Shown: in pieces, positions 1 to 10,593 of the stretch
Layout of the letters: each line of letters starts with the position of its first letter
How positions within the stretch are numbered: the first letter of the stretch is position 1
From: Haematococcus lacustris
Taxonomy: Eukaryota > Chlorophyta > Chlorophyceae > Chlamydomonadales > Haematococcaceae
Length of the DNA: 64,000 bases
Direction: 5' to 3'
Assembly (NCBI GenBank): GCA_030144725.1
Contig: JASKMD010000026.1
Span: 3,427,277 to 3,491,276, forward strand
Program-made: the position numbers and the translations under genes
The notes under the pieces: model-generated
Databases searched by the model: none
What the model saw: only the letters and a program-made list of their open reading frames with translations
Told to the model about the DNA's origin: nothing

Positions 1-2096
1 AGGGGCCTGCTGCGGAGGGTGGGGCAGGAGGGGTTGGGAGGGGGCGGGTGTAGTGCACACATACACTGACACCATCGGTCTCCACTGTCCGCTCGAACTC
101 AAAGCCTTGGTTGGCCAGCTTGCCTGTGCTGAACCACCTGTCCCAATGCTGGCTGCGGGCTGGCTCTGCGCAGAACACCTTTTCTGTCTCCCTTGTGAGC
201 CCCAGCTGCTTGCACACCCCTTGCAGTACCCTGCTGTCCACCTTGATGAAGTGCAGCCCTGCCCTGGCCAAGGGGGTGAGGGTGAAGGGGGGTGGGCAGG
301 TCAGGACCCGGGGCCCCACCCTACGCCCGGCACGCTTTGGCTTGCCTGTCACGGGTGGGGTGGGGGGCTGCTGCCACTGCTCCAGGCACCTGCACACATG
401 CACCGCATGGCGCATGCGGCAGGGCAGGGGTACGGTGTCCTGCAAGGAGTCTCCCTCATCCAGGGCCAGCAGTCTCCGCTGCTTGGCTGCCTCCTCCATC
501 AGGTCGTTGACATGCGCCTTGTCCAGGTGGGCAGCCTGTAGCTCGGGGCTGTCAGTGTTGAGGCTGTACCCACACGTCAGCTTGATGAAGAGCTGAGCCT
601 CCTCCCAGCTCCATCCTAGCCTGGCCCTGGCTGCCTTGGCGTACAGCTTGACATAGCGCTCTGCATGCATGCAGGCCAGGTCAGGTATAAGGTCAGGCCA
701 AGTCAGGTCAGGTCAGGTCAGGTCTATGTCAAGTCTATGTCAGGTCAGGTAAGGTCAGGGCTATGTCAGGTCAGGTATATGTCAGGTCAGGTCTATGTCA
801 AGGTCCAGGTCCAGAGTCTATGCACCACCACCACTTGCCTGGGTTGGAGTAGTGCTGCTGCATGGCGACCGCTAGCTGCATGGAGTGATGGTTGATGGTG
901 TTGAGGTCACCGGTGAAGTTGGCGCTGCCCAGCTGCTGCAGCTTGGCCAGTAGCTCCTGGTTGCTGGGATCATCAAAGGCTGGCTTGATGCTGTAGTGTA
1001 GGTTCTGCCTTGGGCGCCCAAGCCGCCGCTGCAGCTGGTCGTAGGGGGTGAGGAAATTGGAGTTGGCAAAGTACTCACAAAAAACCTTGAGCTGCTGCAG
1101 CAGGACTGGATCTTCGCTGTCCAAGGGCATGGGTGGCCCAGTGGGAGCTGCTGGTGGGGGGTGGCGGGCAGCAAGGCGGGCGCTGGGTGGGCGCAGTGTG
1201 GGTGGCGCTGGGGCAGGCTCAGGCTCTGGCTCAGGCTCTGGCTCTGGCTCAGGCTCCGGCTCTGGCTCAGCCTCAGGCTCCCAATCCATAGCCAGGGTTG
1301 CTGGCTGGGCAGGGACACGCAGGGGGAGTGGGGGTAGGGGTGCAGCATCCAGTGCACGAGGAGGCTGCACGGCTGGAGGTGTAGGGGCGCTGGGGTACCC
1401 AGGGGTGGAGTAGCCCACAAGGCAGGTCAGGAAGATCCTGAGCACATACAGTGACGCGATAACGCGGAGCTGAGAATGGATGCCGGCCCTGAGCTGGAAA
1501 TGGGCCATTAGCTTTCGCTTCGTCTTCTTGCAGCCGCGAAGCACGGCGCCACCCGGGACTTTGATCACCTGCGGCCAATTACGGTCAATATCTTGACAGG
1601 CCGGCAATGCGGGGACACCAATAGTGCGGGGACACGAGCAGTGCTGGGGCATACAAGGCGGGGGTGCGCACCTGTCGGCGCTGGGTTTTCCATTCAGCCC
1701 TTCGCTCCTCGCGTTGTTTGGCTGGAGGGACGCTAGGACCTGCGCTGGCATGAACAGCAGCGATGTGAGCAACGCGGAGCTCACCGGACTGCACAGTTGC
1801 AGCGGACCACATTGCGATTACGACGAACCTCGTTTTCGCGGGCTTTCAATCGGAAGCGGATCTTGCTCCGCGGCACTGGGCCGCTTCCTCGGAGGCATTG
1901 CACAACTAGGTTCATATCAGCTAACACCTGCTGAGCTCCTAATTGTACCCAGGGGGCGATGTCACTCGTTCTCACACTCCCAAAGGGCATGGCACACAAG
2001 GCACTACCAAAGGGCACTCCGACCAAAGGGCAAAGGGCACTCCAAGTCAGCGCGTGACTGTCAGCACCGCTCTGTGTCACTTCAGCATGCATCTTT
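1..2096 (-). CDS. Fanzor (TnpB-like) gene, Fz-A copy 1, 5' part, cut by window start
   Basis: This is the N-terminal part of a Fanzor-type gene running leftwards out of the window. It is colinear and nearly identical with 48193-50237, the same gene farther right. Visible pieces, in gene order, are a K/R-rich segment (VIKVPGG...CKKTKRK, about 1475-1570), a Pro/Glu-Pro-rich segment with an EP dipeptide run (about 1205-1285), a segment with PLDSEDPVLLQQLKVF and YDQLQRRLGRP (about 1000-1130), an intron carrying an AGGTC repeat (664-800), an exon beginning ERYVKLYAKAARARLG (about 663 downwards), and the segment just before RuvC-I near the window start. The catalytic motifs lie outside the window. 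The EP run is longer than in the second copy, and an upstream ATG was not fixed. Family assignment rests on the full-length sister copy. Confidence 0.65.
664..800. repeat. AGGTC pentanucleotide repeat in Fz-A intron
   Basis: An imperfect repeat of AGGTC with interspersed GTCTATGTCA pieces. It sits in the intron between the NPGK-encoding exon and the ERYVKLYAK-encoding exon of Fz-A copy 1. The same repeat lies at the same intron position at 48865-48990 and, greatly expanded, at 62083-62836. Confidence 0.85.
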
Positions 2097-2149
2097 TGGC
2101 GTTTCAGCGTCATACAGCCTGAGCTTTTGCTCTGCCCACTAAGGAGGCA

Positions 2150-2700
2150 GGCACTCCCCCCGCACTGCATCCCAAGTGGCCAGGGTGATGGCCACATACT
2201 GCTGGATGGCCACCAGGGAGGTTCCTGCTGGGGTGGCTGTTGCTGGCTCCTAGTCAGCTTGCTCCTGTAAGAATCGTCCAGACAGCCATCCTCATGGCAC
2301 CCTCGAGGCTGCACTGACTGCCTGGATGGTGTAAGGGTCCAACCCCATGGCCATCTGGGTGGCTGGGTCAAACAGGCCGCTGCCTATGTCAGCTGGAGGG
2401 CGCTTGTTGCTGCTGCTGCTGTCAGAGGGGTCGGCTGCGTGGCTGCTGCCAGAGGGCTGGTCTGTTGTTGGGCTGCTGCCAGAGGGGCCAGAGGGGTCGG
2501 AGGGGCCGGCTGCTGGGCTGCTGCCAGAGGGGCCTGCCGCGAGGCCTCCTGGCGGCTGCGGGTGGCAAGGTGGAGATGACCTGGGCATGAGGTCTGCAGG
2601 ACAGCTGGGTGGAGTTTGCAGTGCAGCAGGTGGGGCAGGGAGTGGGGCAGGGGGTGTGGATGGAAGCTAGGCGGAATCTAGGCAGAAGCACAGGGTCAGC
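2150..2700 (-). pseudogene. Fz-A Fanzor fragment around RuvC-I
   Basis: The minus strand encodes FDPATQMAMGLDPYTIQAVS (about 2310-2380). This aligns with FNPATQIGVGIDPGVTQAVS of the intact Fz-A copy, the RuvC-I region. The family DPG motif has become DPY. A Ser/Gly/Pro-rich linker lies upstream (about 2400-2560), and downstream (about 2150-2260) are remains of the segment that reads ITVTLATWDAV in the intact copy. Neither flank continues as an open gene, and no RuvC-II or RuvC-III is present here. It lies upstream of Fz-A copy 1 in the same orientation, so it is either a second broken copy or a rearranged piece of one. Confidence 0.6.
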
Positions 2701-3252
2701 TTCTAGCTCGGCAGGGCTTTGAGGGCGCATGGGACTTCATTTGGACCGGTCAGCCGGCAGCCCCCCACCTGCTGCCTGCTGCTGCTCCCCCCGCTGCTCC
2801 CAGGTGGTGTCAGGCGTGGCAGGGCTGCTGCCCGTCAGCGGCCCCTGGCAGGTCTCAGGCCTGGGGCTGCCAGTGGTGCCATGGAACATGCACCTGGACA
2901 CCAGCTGGGCTGTGCCCTCCTCACTACCATCAGGTGGGGGCTTGCCTTGGGCAGCAGGCAAAGCAGGAACCGCAGGCCGCAATGGGCAAACGAACCAGCC
3001 GTGAATTGGCCCCAAACTTCTGGCCTTTGAGCTTCATTAAATCCTGTATCTCTTTCCTGAGTAGTCCTTACAATTCTCCACAAACCCGATCCTGCCTACG
3101 CAGCACCATCAGCGGTGGCTACCACGGTGTCTGAGCTAGTGGGAGGAGCCTACAGCTTCTAGATCAGTGTCCTGGACAACTCCGGTGGCCACGGTGCCGG
3201 AAGACTTCATCGCAACGAGCAACGAGCAGTTCAAAGGGTATGTCACACTGTT
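2701..3252. other. No gene recognised; probable 5' region of the PPOX-like gene
   Basis: No open frame here resembled a known family. The left half is G/C-rich with CTG runs, possibly decayed Fanzor linker sequence. The right half, from about 3030, is less GC-rich and lies directly upstream of the PPOX-like start, so it probably holds that gene's promoter and 5' UTR. Confidence 0.3.
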
Positions 3253-6200
3253 ATGATCGACACTGATTTTGGCCTACCTGGTTGTTCACCTGCTATACAC
3301 CAGCACGCTGCTGCCTGCCTGTTTTCCCCCTTGATGCGCTGCCATCCTGGCGCCTCAGCGCATCAGCGCTTTTCCTCGCAGCCGCGTCAGCTCCCATCAT
3401 GCCAGCGGAGCGTCAGGCTCAGACCTTTCAGGGTCACGGCCGGAACACACAACGGGACTGCCGCTTGCACCGCCCCCAGCCCAGCGGAGACAGCAAGGAC
3501 GGTGGTGGACATATGCCAGGAAGGCATCCTCAGCACAATTGCCTCGGACGGGAGCCCCATTGGCACCCCTGTGGCTTTCCACCTTGATAAGGCCGGCCAC
3601 CCTTGCTTGCGCCTGGCCGATGGAAGCCTAGAGCTACAAAACTTAGCGCGCGATGGAAGGTGCAGCTTGCAAGTGCAGCCTACCGCCCTCCCAGCCCGTG
3701 CAGTGGCATCTGTTACTCTAGTGGGAAGGCTGCAGCCCGCAGCGCACCAGGACGCGCACGTGCTGGAGGTCAACACCTGCTTATATTTTGGTGGCTTGGA
3801 TCAGGTATGCCAACATGTCACATGACAGGCTTGGTGCATCAAGTCAGCCAGATAAGCGGAAGCCGCAGCTGCAACTGAGCAACGCAGCAAACTCTTCGAA
3901 GTGTATTTGCGCTTGACTACAGTCCTTGTTGCTGTCACCCAACCTATGCTGCTTCTGCTGTTGTTGCCGCTGCTGCCTGCTGTGTGAGCAGTCAGGTGTG
4001 TCAGTTAGTGGAGAAGAATTCCGTGCAGCAGAGCCAGACGTCCTGCGTAGAAACGCAGACGAGCTGATCCGCACCTGGAACGAGTGAGTGGCTGCAACAG
4101 CAGTACAGTGGCAGCAGATGTTGTGGAAGGGGGACAAACCGAAGCAAAAGGAGGCATAGGGGCTATGAGGGAGGCAGAGTCCACAAGCTGGTGCAGCACT
4201 GGGAGCAGCTGTAAGAGAGGCACTGGGAGCAGCACAAGGTGCGGTAGCTAGGGAGCGGTGGCTGGAGGGGTGTGAGGTGGAGTCAGTGGCAGGGAAGCTG
4301 TGCCCAGGCAACCTGCAGCTTGGCCTGCCACCAGCTTAGCTTTGTTCTGCAGGCAGGCTGTACAGACAGGCAACAGTTGCATTTGCAGCACCGGCGTAGC
4401 CTATCTCCAGCCAACTTCACAGGGTTTTCGCTCTTTACCAGCTGCATGTCGTCGAGGCAGACCCATGCTTCACTTACTCTGACCCCTGGCCCCTTAGCCT
4501 CATGGCAACCTCATATACATCGCAAAGGGAGCAGCAAATGACAGGTCTGCATGGCCAAGAGAAATGAATGACTCTTCCCTGTTCACAGTCCAGAGTTTTA
4601 TGTCTGATGGTCTGTCACTTAGTCTGGTCTCGATGGGGAGCACGCAAGGTTGGCAGCAGCAGCGGGTAGCAACAACGACAGCAGCAGCGGCAGTGCCAGC
4701 AACAGCAGCAGGCATACATGCATGCAGGCAGTAGTAGTGTGACTGATCTTTGCTTAGAATTACTCAACCATTGAAGATGCAGCCAATCATAGTTTGTTCA
4801 CTGGCAGGGTGGGCTTCGTTTGGTCCATTCGGTCAGCCAGTCAGCAGCATGGCTTAGGGTTAGGGTTAGGCTTGTCACTTGGTCAGTCAGCTGCATGGCG
4901 AGGCAGTGAAGAGGTCATGCGGGCCATAGAGTGCTCTGTGACAGGCGTGTGCCAATACAGGCTGTGATCGTCTGCAAGCACCTGTTGACACACCACACGA
5001 GGGCGACATGGTTCGTTGCAGCTGAGCAGCTACCCAACTGCCCTGTGGTGATGCTGCTCCCCTCACAACCTCACAACCCTTGCATCTGGATGACAGCGGC
5101 TTGCTCAGCTGTGGAGGGCAGTGCTTGCTCAGCTGTGGAGGGGGCTCTGGCTGGCTGAGCAGCCTGACAGCTGGCAGCTCCAGCTCTATAGGGCGCCATG
5201 GCGGGGTGCTGGCAGCGTGCTTCCATCATGCTTGCCTGCTGTCTCCCGGTGCCTGACTGCCTGCTGCTGCTGCCAACTGCTGCCTGCATTTGCATTTTGC
5301 TGCCTACTGCTGGCGTCTACTGCTAGACTACTATTTGCGCGGTGCTGCCTACAGCTGCCTGACGCACAATGATGCCTGCTCAGTGATGGCTGCTGACCAC
5401 CTTGTGCCACCTGGCTGCAGTGAGAGAGCAGAAGACATCTACAGGATTGTGAGCCACCATCTTGGCATACCCTTGACTGAGGTACGGCAAAGGCAACATC
5501 CAGCCAGCTTCACCAGTAACCCGCAGCCAATGGACAAGATGGACGGGGCGGTACTGCACTGCTGCTGCTGCTGCTGCTGCTGCCGCCTGCTGTCAAGCTT
5601 GGCTTCTGTGACCAGCCATGGACGCCGGGTGTGCTGCTGCTGCTGGTTGCAGATGAGCTACGCGGAGCTACTGTGGCTGGACAGACTGGGCATGTATGTG
5701 CGGACAGAGGCGGCTGGCCACTTGGCAGGTACCACTGTGGTGCGGGTACCCTTCTACCGCGCTGTGCTGGATGAAAGGGATGCCCGCAGGTGGGTGGAAC
5801 CCTCATGGCAGCACACAGTTTTGCGTGCATCATGGACTGGGAAGCAATAGGAGAAATGGCTAGGAAAGGCTGGATCAGCTGTTGGAAGTCGCTCTCAAAA
5901 CAGTTGTGGAAACACTGGAAGATGTACATGGGTTCCACCATGAATCACAGTGCCAAGTAGGTAGGTTGGCAGGCTGAATCCGCCTCCAACAAGGCTAACA
6001 GACAGTCCAGTGTGCAGTGCTCTGCGAAACTATAGGCTGTTCTTTTCACTCATGTCCTCACTCTCAATCCACACTGCTTGTATGCTAAACCCAGTCCCGC
6101 TGGTTGTGTGGCTGCCCGTCAGCACGACACCAGTACACCAGCTACGCACGTCGGTTCTGCTGTGCAGTCGTTAGCTGCTGCGCCCAAAGCCCGGCTAGCA

Positions 6201-6395
6201 CACCGGGCTGATTTCCACCCATCCTCAGGACGAGGGTAGGCCGGTTAGCCTAGTTTATCATGCGAGTCGTGTGTCGTGCTGTTGTTGCGCAGCGTGCTGA
6301 CCATGGCTGCTCAAGTGTCCTGGGAGCGAGAGCGACCCTATACTCCGCCCGTTCCCTCCATCTTCACCGATGCTGCTGCGGCATCTAACAACTGA
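3253..6395 (+). CDS. Pyridoxamine-phosphate-oxidase-like split-barrel protein (PGR7/GluTR-binding-protein-like), five exons
   Basis: Exons 3253-3804, 3992-4083, 5421-5481, 5653-5789 and 6293-6395 join in phase (0, 2, 0, 2) and end in TGA, giving about 314 residues. After a Ser/Arg-rich N-terminus that looks like a plastid transit peptide, residues about 75-185 form the PPOX-like half (ETARTVVDICQEGILSTIAS, then GTPVAFHLD and a CSLQVQPTAL strand). The C-terminal half reads VSGEEFRAAEPD, ERAEDIYRIVSHHLGIPL, WLDRLGMYVR, VRVPFYRAVLDERDAR and SVLTMAAQVSWE, in the order seen in plant PGR7-type proteins. Known members bind glutamyl-tRNA reductase or affect photosynthetic electron transport; that role is inferred here. 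The start could also be the ATG at 3334. Introns contain CTG-rich runs. Confidence 0.7.
4084..5420 (+). other. Long intron 2 of the PPOX-like gene
   Basis: Exon 2 ends in phase 2 at 4083 and exon 3 at 5421 restores the frame exactly (WN-D-ERAED), so this 1.3-kb stretch is read as one intron. It contains CAG/CTG-rich runs and a short TTAGGG-like stretch near 4855-4872. An open segment at 4442-4544 does not fit the phase. Confidence 0.6.
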
Positions 6396-6910
6396 CGCCC
6401 GCACGGCCTACTTCGGAGGACACCAGCTGACGACCGCGCTAGTAGAACTTGCGGGAGAATATTGGTCGGCAAATGTGGCAGCGTCAACATGTAGAGCGGC
6501 GCTGGAAGACATTGGCGCTCATCCAGTGGGTTGTGACGAGCAGGGCGATGCTGCTGGTGCTGGTACCAGCGAAACAGCGCAACTCATCACCGCTGGAGAG
6601 CCATTTCACCGTCTATTGCTGCTGTGCGGGTTCGTTGACGTGTTGCTCGTTACATCATCATCCTCGTCGTCATCATCCTCAACTCCTGAACCCCACAACC
6701 CTCATGCTATACCAAAATAAATCATGAGTTGGAATCGAACCTGGCTGCGAGCTCATCATTGTAAAGGCTACCGACAGTGCGCCTAAAGCCCACTTCAGCT
6801 CAGCCTTCTGGTGTGTGTGCCTGTGCCAGTGCCTGCGCCTGTGCCACACACATCCCCTTTGTAAGGGGTTCATTGTTTTTTTTGTTGGGATTGTCTTGAG
6901 CTGTAGCTGG
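6396..6910. other. 3' region of the PPOX-like gene; convergent with Fz-B
   Basis: Contains an ATC/GTC-rich stretch (about 6655-6680) and a TGTAA chlorophyte-type polyadenylation signal near 6759. An open frame at 6370-6720 overlaps the true last exon in another frame and is not supported. Confidence 0.4.
6724..6798 (-). ncRNA. Possible degenerate tRNA-like or SINE head
   Basis: On the minus strand, GGTTCGATTCC (6731-6741) matches the tRNA internal B box exactly. A weak A-box-like stretch (GCGCACTGTCGGTAGC) lies about 40 nt upstream. The anticodon stem does not pair and the acceptor stem is not clear, so a functional tRNA is unlikely. It may be a tRNA-derived SINE remnant or chance. Confidence 0.25.
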
Positions 6911-7912
6911 CTATTGCTGCAGCTTGCGCTGCCACTTGAGCAACAGGGGCTTGTCGGCTATTTCCACCCAATCCTGGCCTGGCTGGCCTGGCTTTGGCAT
7001 GGCTGGGCGGTTAGTCCAGTAGCACAGCTCAGTGGGACGTGGCCCTGGGCCGACTGCACAGCGGCGGATGTTTAGCGCGGCTGACACGTCCCGGTCATAG
7101 AACCTGCACATGGGTGTGGGAGATGCATGACGTCAATTCATGTGTCATGTCATGTTGGATATGCTCATGTCATGCACATTTATAGGGTTGGGTCAATGCT
7201 TACCTGGTGATGTTGTTGATGCTTGTTAAGCACATCAGGCCCCGGACTTGGGAACGCTTTGCCTTGCTTTTCACTGGCCGCAGCCACCTGCATGGACACA
7301 TGGGACAATTTGTAAGATTTTTCATCTTGACCCTACCTAGTCACCTTGACTCCACCACCTCCCAACACTGCCAACAACTCCCTATCCTCGCCCCCCTCAC
7401 CTGAAGGACTCAGGCGGCGTGTCAAGGAGGGTCTCGCTGGGGGTGTTGTCGGCTGAGCTGACCCGGCTGGTTCGGAACTCATCCACCAGCACCACACGCT
7501 CTGGCCTGAACTGCTTCACTGCCTCCTTCCGCATCTGGCTGACAGGGACACCCCTGCAGCCAATGGTGCCGCTGCCATTGAAGCCAGCTGCCCCATAGGC
7601 CAGGGCCAGGATGCGGTCCGGCCACAACTTCTTTGCCTCCTTGTTGACCTGCAGCCACACACAGCAAGACACAGTGGCACACATGTGTAAGGTCAGGTAT
7701 AGCAGCAGCAACAGAGGCAGCAACAGCAGCAGCTGGCTAGGTGAGCTGACTTTGGTTGGCTGCTGCCTAGCTCGTGGGTTAGGGTTCTTGGGCCTTACCT
7801 TGGCCCAGAACGAAGCAACCACGCGCTTCTTGCCACAGTACAGCCGGAACTTGGCGTTGGCCCAGCGCTTCTTCGAGACCTCGGCCCACATGGCGTCGTA
7901 CGTCGCCAGGAT
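6911..7912 (-). pseudogene. Fanzor (TnpB-like), Fz-B, 3' half only
   Basis: Four exons can be read on the minus strand. The first, about 7912-7799, encodes ILATYDAMWAEVSKKRWANA and YCGKKRVVASFWAK. The second, 7648-7401, contains AYGAAGFNGSG and the RuvC-II stretch RVVLVDEFRTSRVSS. The third, 7287-7204, gives KRSQVRGLMC, a zinc-ribbon half. The fourth, 7103-6911, carries RuvC-III as YDRDVSAALNIRR, followed by the C-terminal PTELCYW and RPAMPKPGQPGQ, and ends in TAG. RuvC-I and the whole N-terminus are missing: homology stops at about 7912, some 250 bp before the tandem array. RuvC-III reads DRDVS where the other copies have DRDxN. The exons still join well, so truncation may be recent, but without RuvC-I it should not cleave DNA. 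Confidence 0.75.
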
Positions 7913-8164
7913 TCATCATCCTCAATTGTTTGGTTTGGCTCTTCCTAGTTTGGCTTTCCTTCTCCTTCCTACCCCAGACGGTGCTGTGCTCTTGGCGTCG
8001 TTCTTCCTCGTCCTTCAAGTAAGAAATTAATAGGTCACCCCCGCCATTGGCTGCACCCCCATGGCTCAAGAGATAACATTCTTACTAATTTCTGCACGGA
8101 TGAGACCGCCGATTGGTGTGATGGGCTGCTTGTGGCCTGGCGAGTGTGCTGCCAGTCCCAACGG
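7913..8164. other. Junction between truncated Fz-B and the tandem array
   Basis: No coding signal was seen. A short inverted repeat (GTAAGAAATTAATAG near 8018-8032, ATTCTTACTAATTTC near 8079-8093) is present. The array begins at 8165. Confidence 0.4.
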
Positions 8165-8484
8165 TTTGCCGGGTGGCTGGCCCCCAACATGCGATGTGTT
8201 CGTGGGCCTCGTAGACACTCCTAGCAACTGCTTTAGGCAGCTTGGACCCAGCGCGGAGTGAATTTCGCATCGTGACTGGACATTGCAAGTTTTCAGGTCG
8301 GCACGCAACAGTGTTGCCTCGTCCCTGCACGCATTGAGACCCTTTCCCAAGCTAGGGGCGTGACTGCGACGGCGGATTGCTGGCAGATGCAAGCCGTCGA
8401 ACTACAGGTTGCACAAGATGCTGAACGCATTGATGCCTGTGGCTCCCGAGCAACCACGAGCAGCAAAAATTAGTAGGGTTATTA

Positions 8485-9030
8485 GTGAAGGCCATGGTTG
8501 ACAAGAAAAGGGGAGTGAAGACTAACTGTGCCAATGTGCAGAAAGCGAGGGAGGTTACGGCACAGCAGAGGGCTGCAGAGGCTGCTGGTCTCATTGAGAT
8601 TGGGGCGCAAGCAGGGTCTATTGCTGCTGAGGCTGAGGCCCAGGCTGATGCTGGTGCTGATGAGGCTGATGCGCAGTTGCACCAGCTATAGGCAGACCCG
8701 CAACAGCTTGCTCACAACCAGCGCATGCAGCATCTACAGCAACTACTCCAGGACCTCCAGCAAAGTGAGCTTCAGCGCAAGGAGCAGCAATTTGCTGATT
8801 TGGTGGCGTAGCAGCGACTGAGCGGCAGCAACAGCTGCAGCAGCAGCAGGCGGACCTTCACCGGAGGGAGCAGAATCTGACAGAGCGGCAGCACCAGCTG
8901 CAGCAGCAGCAGGCAGACCTAAATTCCAGGGAGCAGCAGCAAGCTCGCATCCAGACGTTGGCACAGCAGCTTCACAGCTTACAGCAAGAGCTCAGCATCA
9001 GCCCCTCATGCAGCAGCAGCAGGCAGACCT
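8485..9030 (+). pseudogene. Q-rich coiled-coil-like decayed ORF in each array unit (unit 1 shown)
   Basis: The frame starts MKAMVDKKRGVKTNCANVQ, becomes Ala/Glu/Gln-rich, meets TAG after 68 codons, continues in frame with QRMQHLQQLLQDLQQSEL, meets a second TAG, and then needs a one-base shift to continue as RQQQLQQQQADLHRREQN. The heptad-like spacing of Leu and Gln suggests an ancestral coiled coil. Equivalent copies start at 10981, 13013, 15045, 19133, 21165, 23197 and 25229 with the same lesions. No family was recognised. Confidence 0.45.
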
Positions 9031-10131
9031 GCTACTAAACAAACAGCATGTGGAGAAGCAGCAGTTGGCTTATTTGCAGGTTATCAGCAACAACCACCCC
9101 CTCCCAGACCCTTCTCCATGCTCTCGCGCAAGGTTGGCAAGCCCACTTCAAGGGTGAGTTGTGTGGTTGCACATTGCCTGTAGATGCACATGCCATCAAG
9201 TGCCACAGCAACTGCCAATCACTGAGCCGACCCTTGCCAAACATGTGTGCCATGATTCTTGCCCACATGCTCACATGCGCTGCCCGGTGCACGTCAGGGC
9301 ATGCTATGACACCACACTGACGATGTGAGAGCCTGGGCGCGGTCACTGACGAGGTACCTCAGCGCATGTCGCATGCCTGAGCCTCAATGAGCTGCAGGTC
9401 GTCTCACTGGGGGTGCAGAAGTGTGGTGGTTCAACCAGGTGTTTAACAACACCCCCGCTGCCACATGCTGGATGGCCTTTGTGGGAGGACTGTGTGAGCA
9501 TGTGGCTGGTAGGGCTGCATGGGTAGGGTGAGGCTGACGGTTGATGTGGCTGGGTGTAAGGTGCACGAAGAGTCTGAGCTTAAACTGATCGGCAGCATAC
9601 TAATGGCCGATATTGTGACTGGGTGCATGGTGCATGAGAGTTACAGCAGCACAGACGTCCCACAAAGGAGGGCATCGCGCATTTGTCAAAGGGAAATGTT
9701 GGGACTCCTCACAAAGAACCAATCAAGCTTGTCAAACCAGCGTTTGACTTCCTGGTTGGACAGTTAAGTGGACTGCAAAATGACCCACATTTTGTAAAAA
9801 TTGACATGGGGTCACGTGACACAAAATAAACTGCACGCGTCCATGCCGCGGAGCCACCGAGCGCGATAGCTGTTTCCTGATCACAGCCCCACTAAGCAGC
9901 CCATGCCCGGCACAACGCGACCCCATATTCCAAAACCCCCGCCCGCCCCGGCACAGGTGCGTATCAGCCCGAGCAGCCCGCTAGCCTCGCGCTCGTGAGC
10001 TGCACGGCCCTGCGCAAGAATTGCTGGAAAAATTCTTAAAGATCAGTCGGATAGTTATCAGGGGTGCAGCCAGTGGCGGGGGTGACCTGTTGTATAATAA
10101 ATGGAAAGATAGATAGATGGATGTTAGCTTA

Positions 10132-10593
10132 CCGTACTCTCCCGATCGATTCCCTATCCCGAATCGTTTTTTGTCCTTCGGGAAACCGGGAAAGAGTAAA
10201 CAATGTAATTGTTTTGTCCTTCGGGATGTGGTTAAACAATAAGTTGACCTTGACGAAAGTGCCAGCAATGGACCAGTTAGTGGTCCGGGGCATCAGTGCC
10301 GCCGACGCGGCTGCTAATCGGCACCGCGAGCTCCTTATACACGTTGAACAACGCTTCCAGATGTCTCTCAATCGTCAAGAGAGACCTCGATAGTCAACAA
10401 TGTCGATCATATAATTTTGATGTGAAACTAATGGGGTGGGAGGCTTGATTATTTCTATGCACGAAGCCGTTCTCAAAAGTGACTTTAGACGTACTTTGGC
10501 CATCGGGGAACTTGAAACAATGAAAATTTTGGCTCGGGAATAATATTTTAATTATAGTTTTCGAGGCTTCGGGAATCGATCGGGAGAGTACGG
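10132..10593. mobile_element. 462-bp MITE with TA target duplication (mariner-like) in array unit 1
   Basis: Both ends carry the inverted repeat CCGTACTCTCCCGATCGATT (reverse complement at 10574-10593), extended by CCC. It is flanked by TA (10130-10131 and 10594-10595). The empty site is visible in the other units (GTTAGCTTATGCGCTG). No transposase is encoded. Confidence 0.85.

Noticed and set aside
4442..4544. Possible extra PPOX-like exon (LHVVEADPCFTYSDPWP)
   Set aside because: The exons at 3992-4083 and 5421-5481 join exactly in phase 2 without it.
4855..4872. Telomere-like TTAGGG repeats
   Set aside because: Only two or three units, interstitial; the common green-algal telomere repeat is TTTTAGGG.
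6370..6720. 116-codon frame
   Set aside because: It overlaps the last PPOX-like exon, which fits in phase and matches the family (SVLTMAAQVSWE).
8485..9030. UAG read as glutamine in the Q-rich array frame
   Set aside because: A frameshift is also needed to continue the frame, and all Fanzor genes here appear to end in TAG.
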